The notes beneath the pieces are model-generated. The model was given only the letters and a program-made list of their open reading frames with translations, was not told where the DNA came from and did no database searches. 24,074 bases of DNA, from contig JAJCYJ010000304.1 of NCBI GenBank assembly GCA_029262975.1, forward strand, positions 1 to 24,074. Direction: 5' to 3'. Below, one piece after another: positions 8,038 through 15,423 of this stretch (positions are counted from its first letter, which is position 1; each line of letters opens with the position of its first letter). The stretch is from Saprospiraceae bacterium. GTDB lineage: Bacteria > Bacteroidota > Bacteroidia > Chitinophagales > Saprospiraceae. The position numbers and the translations under genes are program-made.

Positions 8038-8795
8038 TGATTATCAATTTATCATATCGAGAACAAAGTTATAATTGTGATTTATCACGACCCATTGATA
8101 TATCAATTCCAATTGGCGATGTCAAATGTTTTTATGCTTCAGATTTTAAGGTTCTGCCGTTCAAGTCAGGAGATTTTATTGGTTCCGTAAGGGAAGGGGC
8201 ACCGGTCAATTTTTATGATGTATCTATGAATCCACATGGTCATGGTACGCATACTGAATGCCTGGGGCATATTACCCGAGCACGAGAATCTATTAATGAT
8301 CACTTACTTGAATTTCATTTTATTGCCCAATTGGTCAGCGTTACATTAGAAAAAAATGAGGATAGGGATTCTGTTATAACTGCCGAATCATTAGCATCAG
8401 CCTGTCCTGGAGAATTGCCTGAGGCTTTGATCATTCGTACATACCCAAATCCTTTGGAAAAAATGACAAAAGATTATTCTGGAACCAATCCTCCATTTTT
8501 AGAAAAAGATGCCATGGCTTTTATAGTTCATAAGAAAGTCAAACATCTACTGTTAGATCTGCCTTCTGTTGATAGAGAAATGGACGAAGGCAAGGTGATT
8601 AATCACCGATTGTTTTGGAACTTACTTCAAGATGAGAAATTAGAATATTCTAGAATTGAATGCACTATTACAGAATTGATATATATTAAAGATAAGGTGA
8701 AAGATGGCATGTATCTTTTGAATTTACAAATTCCTTCTTTGAAACTCGATGCAGCACCCAGCAAACCAGTGATCTACCCATTATTTAAAGAGTAA
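8037..8795 (+). CDS. Cyclase-family metal hydrolase, probable kynurenine formamidase
   Basis: The 252-residue protein is in the cyclase family that includes bacterial kynurenine formamidase (KynB), which hydrolyses N-formylkynurenine to kynurenine and formate. Family signs are LSRPIDISIPI near the N-terminus, the metal motif HGHGTHTECLGH (residues 67-78), and the ending LNLQIPSLKLDAAPSKPVIYPL. The metal motif departs from the KynB form HTGTHVDAPLH: a glutamate (E74) replaces the aspartate, and the first histidine is shifted by one. It therefore belongs to a THTE subgroup whose activity I cannot vouch for. The formamidase role rests on its 1-base overlap with kmo and on the absence of any other formamidase in the cluster. 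The symbol kynB is withheld because of the variant site. Confidence 0.75.
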   Translation: MIINLSYREQSYNCDLSRPIDISIPIGDVKCFYASDFKVLPFKSGDFIGSVREGAPVNFYDVSMNPHGHGTHTECLGHITRARESINDHLLEFHFIAQLVSVTLEKNEDRDSVITAESLASACPGELPEALIIRTYPNPLEKMTKDYSGTNPPFLEKDAMAFIVHKKVKHLLLDLPSVDREMDEGKVINHRLFWNLLQDEKLEYSRIECTITELIYIKDKVKDGMYLLNLQIPSLKLDAAPSKPVIYPLFKE

Positions 8796-8838
8796 TGTTT
8801 TAACCCAGGTGTTATACATTAAGACAATAATTTCTTAT

Positions 8839-8848
8839 TTCAATTGAA
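8839..8848. promoter_or_regulatory. 10-bp palindrome TTCAATTGAA before the ASPDH-like gene
   Basis: The palindrome sits in the 67-bp gap between the formamidase and ASPDH-like genes, 14 bp before the ATG. It has the same TTCAA/TTGAA arms as the palindrome before kynA (2410-2422). It could be another operator, but it is short and AT-rich. Confidence 0.18.
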
Positions 8849-8862
8849 TATCAAACAATCTG

Positions 8863-9711
8863 ATGATTAAAATTGCACTTCTTGGATTTGGAAAAGTTGG
8901 ACAAATGCTGCTTGAAACAATTAGAAATAATCCGAACTTCAAGGATCATTTTAAAATTGTGGCAATATGGAATCGAAGTTATGCGGTCTTTGATCAGTTC
9001 GATATTTCCCAGGAAATGAAGATTTATAAGGACATAGATAATTTGTTGGGTTCTTTGGGCGATATAGATTTAGTTGTAGAATGTGCACATCCAAATGTAG
9101 TAGTAGAATATGGCGTGAAAATATTGAGTCATACCAATCTATTTATTTCCTCTCCAAGTGCTTTTGCTGATGAAGATCTTCGAATGGAAGTACAGCAATC
9201 CGCAGTTAAAAATAAACATCAGTGTTACCTTCCATTAGGTGCATCAATTGGTCTATGGGATGTCATTCGTCTAGATCAGGCAGGGCAATTAAAAAGTCTT
9301 GCAGTCTCGATGAAAAAATATCCATCGTCTTTTAAAATCAACCATCAGGAGACAAGAAGACGAATGGAGATGGCGGAAGAGAAATCCGGCGAAGTAATAA
9401 TAGCCGAAGATAACATTACTGAAATTAATAAGATTGCACCGCAAAACACGAACACTATGGCCATCTATGCACTTGCAGCGGCAAGTTTAGGATTTTCAAA
9501 GTGCCGTGGCAGGCTAATTGCAGATCGGGACACTACGTCTCATACGGTACAACTTAATGCTACCACAATTGGTGGTTTAAAACTTTCTTTAACCAGGGAC
9601 AACCCTGCGAGACATGGTGCTGTGACAGGCTCAGCGACTTTTACATCATTTTTGAATAGCTTATTTTATTATAAAGAAGGTATTAGTCATAATAATTTTA
9701 TCTTTTGTTAA
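8863..9711 (+). CDS. ASPDH-like NAD(P)-dependent dehydrogenase (aspartate dehydrogenase family)
   Basis: The 282-residue protein has an N-terminal Rossmann domain (GFGKVG, residues 8-13; VVECAHPNVV, 71-80) and the aspartate dehydrogenase C-terminal domain (PQNTNTMAIYALAAASLGF at about 193-211, LIADRDTT, H227, then NPARHGAVTGSATFTSFL). Known prokaryotic aspartate dehydrogenases make iminoaspartate for NAD synthesis. This sequence looks closer to animal ASPDH as I remember it: the NTNTMA...ALAA, ENPA-x-x-GAVTGSAT and terminal cysteine features are shared, whereas prokaryotic enzymes read NP-x-TS in the equivalent place. It lies between the formamidase and the semialdehyde dehydrogenase in a pathway whose 2-aminomuconate-processing enzyme is otherwise missing. 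I infer a role on 2-aminomuconate (imine reduction or deamination), with aspartate dehydrogenase as the alternative. Family membership is firm; the substrate is not. Confidence 0.75.
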   Translation: MIKIALLGFGKVGQMLLETIRNNPNFKDHFKIVAIWNRSYAVFDQFDISQEMKIYKDIDNLLGSLGDIDLVVECAHPNVVVEYGVKILSHTNLFISSPSAFADEDLRMEVQQSAVKNKHQCYLPLGASIGLWDVIRLDQAGQLKSLAVSMKKYPSSFKINHQETRRRMEMAEEKSGEVIIAEDNITEINKIAPQNTNTMAIYALAAASLGFSKCRGRLIADRDTTSHTVQLNATTIGGLKLSLTRDNPARHGAVTGSATFTSFLNSLFYYKEGISHNNFIFC

Positions 9712-9811
9712 TTGATAAAAGGAATGAATTAAATGATGAATCTTATTTATTAAGTCAATATAGAACGACCTCAGACAAATAGAAAATGTAAGATCTTTTA
9801 ATGATATTAGA

Positions 9812-11248
9812 ATGAAACGAATTAGCAATTATATAAACGGTGTATTATCCGAACCAATCAGCGGAAGTTATTTAGACCTGTATAATCCATCTACAGGCCA
9901 GCCATATGCTAAAGTTCCTGATTCAGATGTAAGGGATGTTGAAAAAGCATTTACAGCAGCAGAAGAGGCTTTTGCCAATTGGTCATCCATGCCTGTGGGA
10001 GACAGAAGTCGGGTACTCACAAAAATTGCAGATTTAATTGAAGATAATTTAGAGCGGCTTGCAAGTGCTGAATCGCTTGATAATGGGAAGCCCGTATCGC
10101 TTGCTATACAAGTAGACATACCAAGAGCTGCAGCAAATTTTAGATTCTTTGCACAGGCTATAACACAGTTTTCAACATCTGCCCATGAAATGTCAGATGC
10201 AATAAATTATACGCTTCGCCAGCCATTGGGTGTAGTGGGGACGATATCTCCGTGGAATCTTCCATTATATTTATTCACCTGGAAGATCGCTCCGGCTTTG
10301 GCTGCAGGTAATACGGTGATTGCAAAGCCCTCAGAAGTCACTCCGATGACTGCTTTTCTACTTTCAGAGTTGTGCATTGAAGCAGGATTGCCTAAAGGCG
10401 TCTTGAATATTGTACATGGTGATGGTCTTAAGGTGGGGGCGGAAATCACGAAGCATCCAAAAGTAAAAGCTATTTCATTTACAGGCAGCACAAAAGTTGG
10501 AAGGGAAATAGCCCGAGTAGCTGCACCTATGTTTAAAAAGATTTCATTAGAAATGGGGGGCAAGAATCCAAATATCATTTTTGCAGATTGCAATTATGAA
10601 AAAATGTTGGCGACAACTGTCAGATCATCATTTGCGAATCAAGGGCAAATCTGTCTTTGTGGTTCGCGGATCTTTATCGAATCTACTATATATGACAAAT
10701 TTAAAACCGACTTTGTTAACCGGGTAAAAATGTTAAAAGTCGGGCCTCCATCAGAATCATCTACAGATATTGGTGCTATCGTTTCCCAAGTCCATTATGA
10801 AAAAATCTTATCGTACATCCAACTCGCTAAGGAGGAGGGTGGTACTATTCTGACCGGAGGCACAGCGGTCTTCCCCAAAGGACATGATCATGGATGGTAT
10901 ATTGAGCCTACGATTATAGAAGGCCTGGATGCTGATTGTAGAACAAATCAGGAGGAGATCTTTGGCCCTGTAGTCACGATAATGCCTTTCGACTCTGAAA
11001 AGGAAGTGTTAGCATATGCCAATAGCACAAACTACGGTTTGTCGTGCACCGTGTGGACTGAAAATATAAGCAGGGCGAATAGAATTGCAAAAGCAATTGA
11101 AGCAGGTATTGTATGGGTAAATACATGGTTGTTAAGAGATCTGAGAACGCCGTTTGGCGGTGTTAAAAATTCCGGAGTAGGAAGAGAAGGTGGATTAGAA
11201 GCACTTCGATTTTTTACAGAAACTAAAAATGTTTGTATTCAGTTTTAG
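9812..11248 (+). CDS. 2-aminomuconate 6-semialdehyde dehydrogenase (ALDH8A1/AmnC/NbaE-like)
   Basis: This NAD-dependent aldehyde dehydrogenase would oxidise 2-aminomuconate 6-semialdehyde to 2-aminomuconate. The 478-residue protein has every catalytic element: oxyanion asparagine N149 in ISPWNLP, FTGSTKVG at 223-230 for NAD binding, general base E247 in LEMGGKNP, and nucleophile C281 in NQGQICLCGSR. The Cys-Leu-Cys pattern around the nucleophile is characteristic of the aminomuconate/hydroxymuconate semialdehyde group (bacterial AmnC/NbaE, animal ALDH8A1); most other aldehyde dehydrogenases differ here. The ending NTWLLRDLRTPFGGVKNSG-type segment also fits that group. It is the last gene of the cluster, 100 bp after the ASPDH-like gene, and is followed by a hairpin-rich block that may end the transcript. 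Confidence 0.9.
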   Translation: MKRISNYINGVLSEPISGSYLDLYNPSTGQPYAKVPDSDVRDVEKAFTAAEEAFANWSSMPVGDRSRVLTKIADLIEDNLERLASAESLDNGKPVSLAIQVDIPRAAANFRFFAQAITQFSTSAHEMSDAINYTLRQPLGVVGTISPWNLPLYLFTWKIAPALAAGNTVIAKPSEVTPMTAFLLSELCIEAGLPKGVLNIVHGDGLKVGAEITKHPKVKAISFTGSTKVGREIARVAAPMFKKISLEMGGKNPNIIFADCNYEKMLATTVRSSFANQGQICLCGSRIFIESTIYDKFKTDFVNRVKMLKVGPPSESSTDIGAIVSQVHYEKILSYIQLAKEEGGTILTGGTAVFPKGHDHGWYIEPTIIEGLDADCRTNQEEIFGPVVTIMPFDSEKEVLAYANSTNYGLSCTVWTENISRANRIAKAIEAGIVWVNTWLLRDLRTPFGGVKNSGVGREGGLEALRFFTETKNVCIQF

Positions 11249-11250
11249 AA

Positions 11251-11306
11251 TGAACGACCGATCCCAAAGGGTCGAGTGTGAACGACTGATCCCGTAGGGT
11301 CGAGTG
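11251..11306. repeat. Two tandem 28-bp repeats with a short hairpin in each
   Basis: Units at 11251-11278 and 11279-11306 are head-to-tail and differ at three positions. Each contains CCC and GGG arms around a three-base loop (AAA in the first, GTA in the second), followed by TCGAGTG. The pair begins two bases after the stop of the aldehyde dehydrogenase gene. Loop bases vary while the stem is kept, which suits a REP-like structured element. Confidence 0.75.
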
Positions 11307-11319
11307 CGGCAGCGCTCGA
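11300..11319. repeat. 8-bp stem with GGCA tetraloop linking the two repeat types
   Basis: TCGAGTGC (11300-11307) pairs with GCGCTCGA (11312-11319), with one G-T wobble, around the loop GGCA. It overlaps the end of the second 28-bp repeat and the start of the first 30-bp unit, forming a chain of hairpins. It could act as the end structure of the tryptophan operon transcript, although no T-tract follows. Confidence 0.6.
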
Positions 11320-11507
11320 AAGGAGTGAATGCGTAAGCACTTATACAATGCTATAATGATTCAATGTCGAAGGAAGAGAAGGCGAAAGCCCTGATACAAT
11401 TGATAATTGAAAATTGATAATGAAGGGCGTTAAGAAGTAAGTTTGAGAATGATGCAATGAAAATAGACAATTCCGACTCGAAGGGAGTGAAGGCTTTAGC
11501 CCTTATA
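11316..11507. repeat. Three dispersed 30-bp imperfect repeats with compensating stem changes
   Basis: Units lie at 11316-11345, 11367-11396 and 11478-11507. All begin TCGAA, continue through a GGAGTGAA-like segment, hold a three-base-pair stem and end in TATA or GATA. The stem is TGC-GTAA-GCA in the first, GGC-GAAA-GCC in the second and GGC-TTTA-GCC in the third. The outer base pair changes on both sides at once, and two of the loops fit the GNRA pattern. Between the units the DNA is AT-rich and partly repeated (ATTGATAAT-like). No open frame runs through the block. It is most likely a decayed array of a family repeat, with selection or recent ancestry keeping the stems. Confidence 0.65.
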
Positions 11508-11673
11508 AAAATTCTGCAATATGATAATTAGAATATTTAATAATTAGTACAGCTACAAATTAGAAACTAGATTAGTCTTTTTTGAAGATGATATTTATGT
11601 CCTATTGATAATTATTTTGTCAGTTATTTTCATCAATAGACTACATAAGGCACTGATCAGACGTTATACTGAT

Positions 11674-14600
11674 ATGAGATTTTGGTTGACTTGCCTGCTT
11701 TTTATAATTAATATTCTGGTGATAAGTGCGCAAGACACAAGCGTGTTAACAATTCAAAATGATACTGCTCATATTGACTTAGTCTCAGTGGACATTGACA
11801 TTCAGGTCATAGGCAGTGTTGCAAGTACTGTAACAACACTGACTTTTTACAATCCGAATGATAGAATTCTCGAAGGTGAATTAAATTTTCCTTTGGCAGA
11901 TGGACAGAATGTCCATCGCTTCGCTATGGATGTAAATGGTAAACTCCGTGAAGGGGTTGTTGTGGAAAAGAATCAAGGGCGAAAAGCATTTGAAGGGGTG
12001 GTCCGACAGACCATTGATCCCGGATTACTTGAGCATACAGTTGGTAACAATTATAAAACACGTATTTATCCCATACCTGCGAAAGGATACAAGTCTGTTT
12101 TAATTGGTTATGAACAGGAGCTGCTCGGAGCTCCTGCGTCTTATAGTTTTGTAGCAGATTATGGATTAACAAAAGACTTCAATATCAAAGTAGAAGTTGT
12201 CAATCAAGAATTTCAACCAATCATAAAGGAAAATGGTCTGGCCAAACTTACATTTGATAAATGGCAAAATTCTTATGTAGCCAATTTCAAAAGGAAAGAT
12301 TTTGATGTCACTGGAATATTTAGCTTTGATATACCTATCAACATCAGGGAGCAAGTATATAGACAAGAATCAAAAGATGGCGATTATTTTTACTTAACTG
12401 TTCAACCTAATATTCAGCATTTTCAAAAACAACTTCCTTCTTCGCTCGCCATTATCTGGGATGCGTCAAAATCTTCTGAGGACAGAGATACTTCAAAAGA
12501 ACTTCATCTAATAAAGAATTATATCCAAAAGATTTCTGACGTTGATGTCCGTCTCATCGTTTTTAGCAATGAGATACATGAAGAGCACAATTTCAAAATT
12601 GTAAATGGTCAATCCAAGAAACTTTTAGACCACATAAAACAAATAGAATTTGATGGTGGCACCTCATATAAATGCCTCGAACTAGATAAGATAGATCAAG
12701 AAGAGATATTATTTTTTACGGATGGCATATCTAATTTAGATGTTCTTAAAGAAATATCAGAAGTAAATACAGTTCAACTTGTGTCTTCAACAAAATCAAT
12801 TGACAATGACTTTGCCAAATGGTTAACAAGAAGAACTGGTGGAAACTTTATAAATTTGTTATCTACAGAATTAGATGAGGCTTTGACAATTTTGACGAAT
12901 CTTCAATACCAGTTTCTTGGTGCTACATTCGATGAATTGAAATTCGAAAAAGTATATCCAAGTGTACCTCTAAATTTACAAAATCCGATATTCTCAATAG
13001 CAGGAAGAGTCAATACAAATGAAGCTGAGTATATAACCCTTAATTTTGGTTTGGGGGGCAAGATTATAGAATCTCGTACAATTAATATTCACAGAAAATC
13101 TGATGATATTAATATCGAGAGATTGTGGGCAAAGAAAAAGATGTCTTATCTATTGGAGCATTCAGTACAAGATCGTGGGGTTATTATAGCGTTAGCCAAG
13201 CAGTATAGTTTAGTCACTCCATACACTTCTTTAATCGTTTTGGATCGAGTAGAAGACTATGTTCAATATGAAATCATGCCACCGGCCGATCTGAAAGAAG
13301 AGTATGTCCGATTAATGGCAGAGAAAAGAGAAAGTGTCAGTCTTTCTGAGGAACAGATCAGAGAAATGGTCCTGACCGAATATGAAGATGTAACGGATTG
13401 GTGGAAAATGGACAAAAAAGATATCAAAAATGAAGATATAAATAATGAAGGTAGAAGTGAGGCTGAGAATTTAAGAGGTACAGAAGATCTAAATGTGGAT
13501 GAAAATAATGATGGACTGAATCCTGAATCAAGGGCTCCTTCTCCGCCGGGTTCCATTCCATCGGTAGTAGATACTGCTTTGAATAACCGAGTTATACAAG
13601 GGCACGTATATGATCCACTTGGTGAGCCGTTAATTGGAGCCAGTATACACGTCAAAGGTTCTACTATTGGAACAATATCAGATGTTGATGGATCTTATGA
13701 AATCCGTGTGGGAGAAAATGACATTTTAGTAATTCGCTATACCGGATATAATTCAAAGGAGGTGCCAATTAATAGTAACTTTCAAGGCGACGTTATAATA
13801 AATGAGGCAATAGCACATTTAGATGAAGTAGTAGTCAGTGGTCTTCGGGGACGAGCAGTAGCTGGTGTTCAAGTGCAGCATTCGATAGCGTCGTCTATTG
13901 TTATCAGGGGAAATAGTAGTGTACGAATTGGTTCAAATCCTCTTTATATTATTGATGGAGCATTAGTTGATAGGGAAGAAGTGAATTCAATAAATCCGGA
14001 TAATATAGCTTCGCTAAGTATAATCAAAGGAGTAGATGCCACTAGTGTCTATGGAAGCAGTGCCATTAATGGTGTTGTTGTATTGATGACTAAGGATGCT
14101 GTCGAAATGACACCGTTACTTGCGGATTCTATTTTGTCGTCAATAGATACGGAATTTGCAATTAAAGACTGGGAGCCAGATGAACCATATCTGGATAAGT
14201 TGAGAAATACACCGACAAAAAAGCAATACGAAGTTTATTTGTCACTCAGGAAGGAATACGGAAGTACTCCGAGTTTTTATTTAGTAGTTGGAAAATATTT
14301 TATAAGTAACAACCAGAAAAAACTTGGGTTCAAAGTGCTTTCTAACATTGCAGAATTGAACTTAGAAAATCACGAACTATTAAAAATTCTGGCACAGAGT
14401 TATTTACAAGAAGACAAGTTTGCGACCAGTATATATTTATTTGAAAAGATCGCCGAGTTGAGACCTGATGAACCACAATCAAAAAGAGACTTGGCATTGG
14501 CTTATCAAGAAAGCGGTACTAATCAAAAAGCATTAGACTTGTTTCATGAGATACTCTTAACAGATTTGGATGATTCTAATGATAGATTTCCAATGATCAA

Positions 14601-15078
14601 GTCAACTGTTCTGTTCGAAATGAATAATCTTATCTCATCTGATAAGCGTCTGGATTTATCTGAGATCCATAAAGATTTTATCATAGATATGCCTGTGGAT
14701 ATAAGGATCGTGTTGGACTGGAATACTTTAGAAACGGATTTAGATTTATGGGTGACAGATCCAAATGGTGAAAGATGCGGTTATAAAAATCTTTTGACCA
14801 GCCTTGGTGGCAGATTAACGAGAGATTATGTTGATGGATATGGACCCGAAGAATATATACTGAAAAATGCTAAAGAAGGGGAGTATAATATTGAAATCGA
14901 CTATTACGACGAACGAGTGCAGAAAGTCTCTGGTCCTGTCACTTTGCAGGTTACTATTTATACACACTATGGCACAGACAAACAAAAGGTAAAGAGACTA
15001 ACGAGAGAGCTTAAAAAAGTGGAAGATGTAATTAAAATTGGAAAATTCATATGGAGCACTGAAGCTGAGCAGAAGTGA
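11674..15078 (+). CDS. Secreted mosaic protein: VIT, VWA, carboxypeptidase-regulatory-like, TonB plug, TPR and DUF2135 domains
   Basis: The protein has 1134 residues from ATG 11674, chosen because it starts a signal peptide (MRFWLTCLLFIINILVISAQ); a frame open from a TTG at 11605 only adds unlikely residues. In order: a VIT domain (about 25-150), a VWA domain with a complete metal site (DASKS near 264, GGT near 328, TDG near 349), an acidic Asn/Glu-rich linker (about 580-635), and a carboxypeptidase-regulatory-like beta-sandwich (IQGHVYDPLGEPLIGASIHV). Next come a SusC-type plug (DEVVVSG, IRGNSSVR, PLYIIDG, YGSSAINGVVVLMTK), TPR-like helices (about 845-985) and a C-terminal DUF2135 domain (DWNTLETDLDLWVTDPNGE). 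No outer-membrane barrel follows the plug, so it is not a transporter. A periplasmic or surface adhesion/scaffold role is likely but unproven. Confidence 0.85.
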   Translation: MRFWLTCLLFIINILVISAQDTSVLTIQNDTAHIDLVSVDIDIQVIGSVASTVTTLTFYNPNDRILEGELNFPLADGQNVHRFAMDVNGKLREGVVVEKNQGRKAFEGVVRQTIDPGLLEHTVGNNYKTRIYPIPAKGYKSVLIGYEQELLGAPASYSFVADYGLTKDFNIKVEVVNQEFQPIIKENGLAKLTFDKWQNSYVANFKRKDFDVTGIFSFDIPINIREQVYRQESKDGDYFYLTVQPNIQHFQKQLPSSLAIIWDASKSSEDRDTSKELHLIKNYIQKISDVDVRLIVFSNEIHEEHNFKIVNGQSKKLLDHIKQIEFDGGTSYKCLELDKIDQEEILFFTDGISNLDVLKEISEVNTVQLVSSTKSIDNDFAKWLTRRTGGNFINLLSTELDEALTILTNLQYQFLGATFDELKFEKVYPSVPLNLQNPIFSIAGRVNTNEAEYITLNFGLGGKIIESRTINIHRKSDDINIERLWAKKKMSYLLEHSVQDRGVIIALAKQYSLVTPYTSLIVLDRVEDYVQYEIMPPADLKEEYVRLMAEKRESVSLSEEQIREMVLTEYEDVTDWWKMDKKDIKNEDINNEGRSEAENLRGTEDLNVDENNDGLNPESRAPSPPGSIPSVVDTALNNRVIQGHVYDPLGEPLIGASIHVKGSTIGTISDVDGSYEIRVGENDILVIRYTGYNSKEVPINSNFQGDVIINEAIAHLDEVVVSGLRGRAVAGVQVQHSIASSIVIRGNSSVRIGSNPLYIIDGALVDREEVNSINPDNIASLSIIKGVDATSVYGSSAINGVVVLMTKDAVEMTPLLADSILSSIDTEFAIKDWEPDEPYLDKLRNTPTKKQYEVYLSLRKEYGSTPSFYLVVGKYFISNNQKKLGFKVLSNIAELNLENHELLKILAQSYLQEDKFATSIYLFEKIAELRPDEPQSKRDLALAYQESGTNQKALDLFHEILLTDLDDSNDRFPMIKSTVLFEMNNLISSDKRLDLSEIHKDFIIDMPVDIRIVLDWNTLETDLDLWVTDPNGERCGYKNLLTSLGGRLTRDYVDGYGPEEYILKNAKEGEYNIEIDYYDERVQKVSGPVTLQVTIYTHYGTDKQKVKRLTRELKKVEDVIKIGKFIWSTEAEQK

Positions 15079-15094
15079 TTGTGCGCAAGTTTTT

Positions 15095-15260
15095 AATACG
15101 CTTGGTTACGATGGCAACTATCGTATTGTGTTTAATATCCGCGTAAATGATTATCGTATAGTGGCCAAAATAATTTTGATCTCCAATAAATTGTATGTGT
15201 GATTCATAGATACGCGTGAAGAATACGACTAGTTTCGATATCGAGCAGAAAAATGGGTGA
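15095..15260 (+). pseudogene. Decayed HigB-family toxin gene fragment
   Basis: Translation in the frame of 15104 gives GYDGNYRIVFNIRVNDYR, then IVAKI, LYV, a TGA stop at 15200-15202, and FIDTREEYD. This matches the second half of HigB mRNA-interferase toxins, whose conserved core reads roughly RVVFNIKGN-x-YRLVVKI and (I/V)RFIGTH-x-EYDKI. The stop stands where the family has arginine. After EYD there is a second stop at 15230, and a shifted frame (FDIEQKNG, stop at 15258) looks like the natural C-terminus, so a frameshift has also occurred. The first half of the toxin and the HigA antitoxin are not recognisable. It lies directly after the large VIT/VWA gene. The fragment must be non-functional. 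Confidence 0.72.
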
Positions 15261-15423
15261 AAGCTCCACTAGCAAAGTGCTAAACTTTTATAAACAATAC
15301 AGGTACTCCTTAAAGCGCTCATAAATTATTAGATAAATTCATAGAAAAAATCATTACAAAGAATATAAGCAATACCCTCTGTGACCGTTATCTCTAATCA
15401 AGAATAAAATACAATACGTCAAA
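15261..15423. other. Short AT-rich gap after the HigB remnant
   Basis: I see no gene here, and no trace of a HigA antitoxin, which would be expected next to an intact HigB gene. The promoter of the following gene should lie here, but none is clear. Confidence 0.4.

Noticed and set aside
10207..10593. 128-residue frame on the - strand inside the aldehyde dehydrogenase gene
   Set aside because: The + strand frame has all catalytic residues of the family; the opposite frame is a by-product of its codon use.
11251..11507. CRISPR array
   Set aside because: Repeats are imperfect, spacers are not uniform and repeat one another, and no cas gene is present.
11605..11673. TTG start giving a longer VIT/VWA protein
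   Set aside because: The extension would put an arginine-rich segment before the signal peptide; the ATG at 11674 starts the signal peptide directly.
13263..13655. 130-residue serine-rich frame on the - strand inside the mosaic protein gene
   Set aside because: It is the complement of the acidic Asn/Glu-rich linker and has no independent features.
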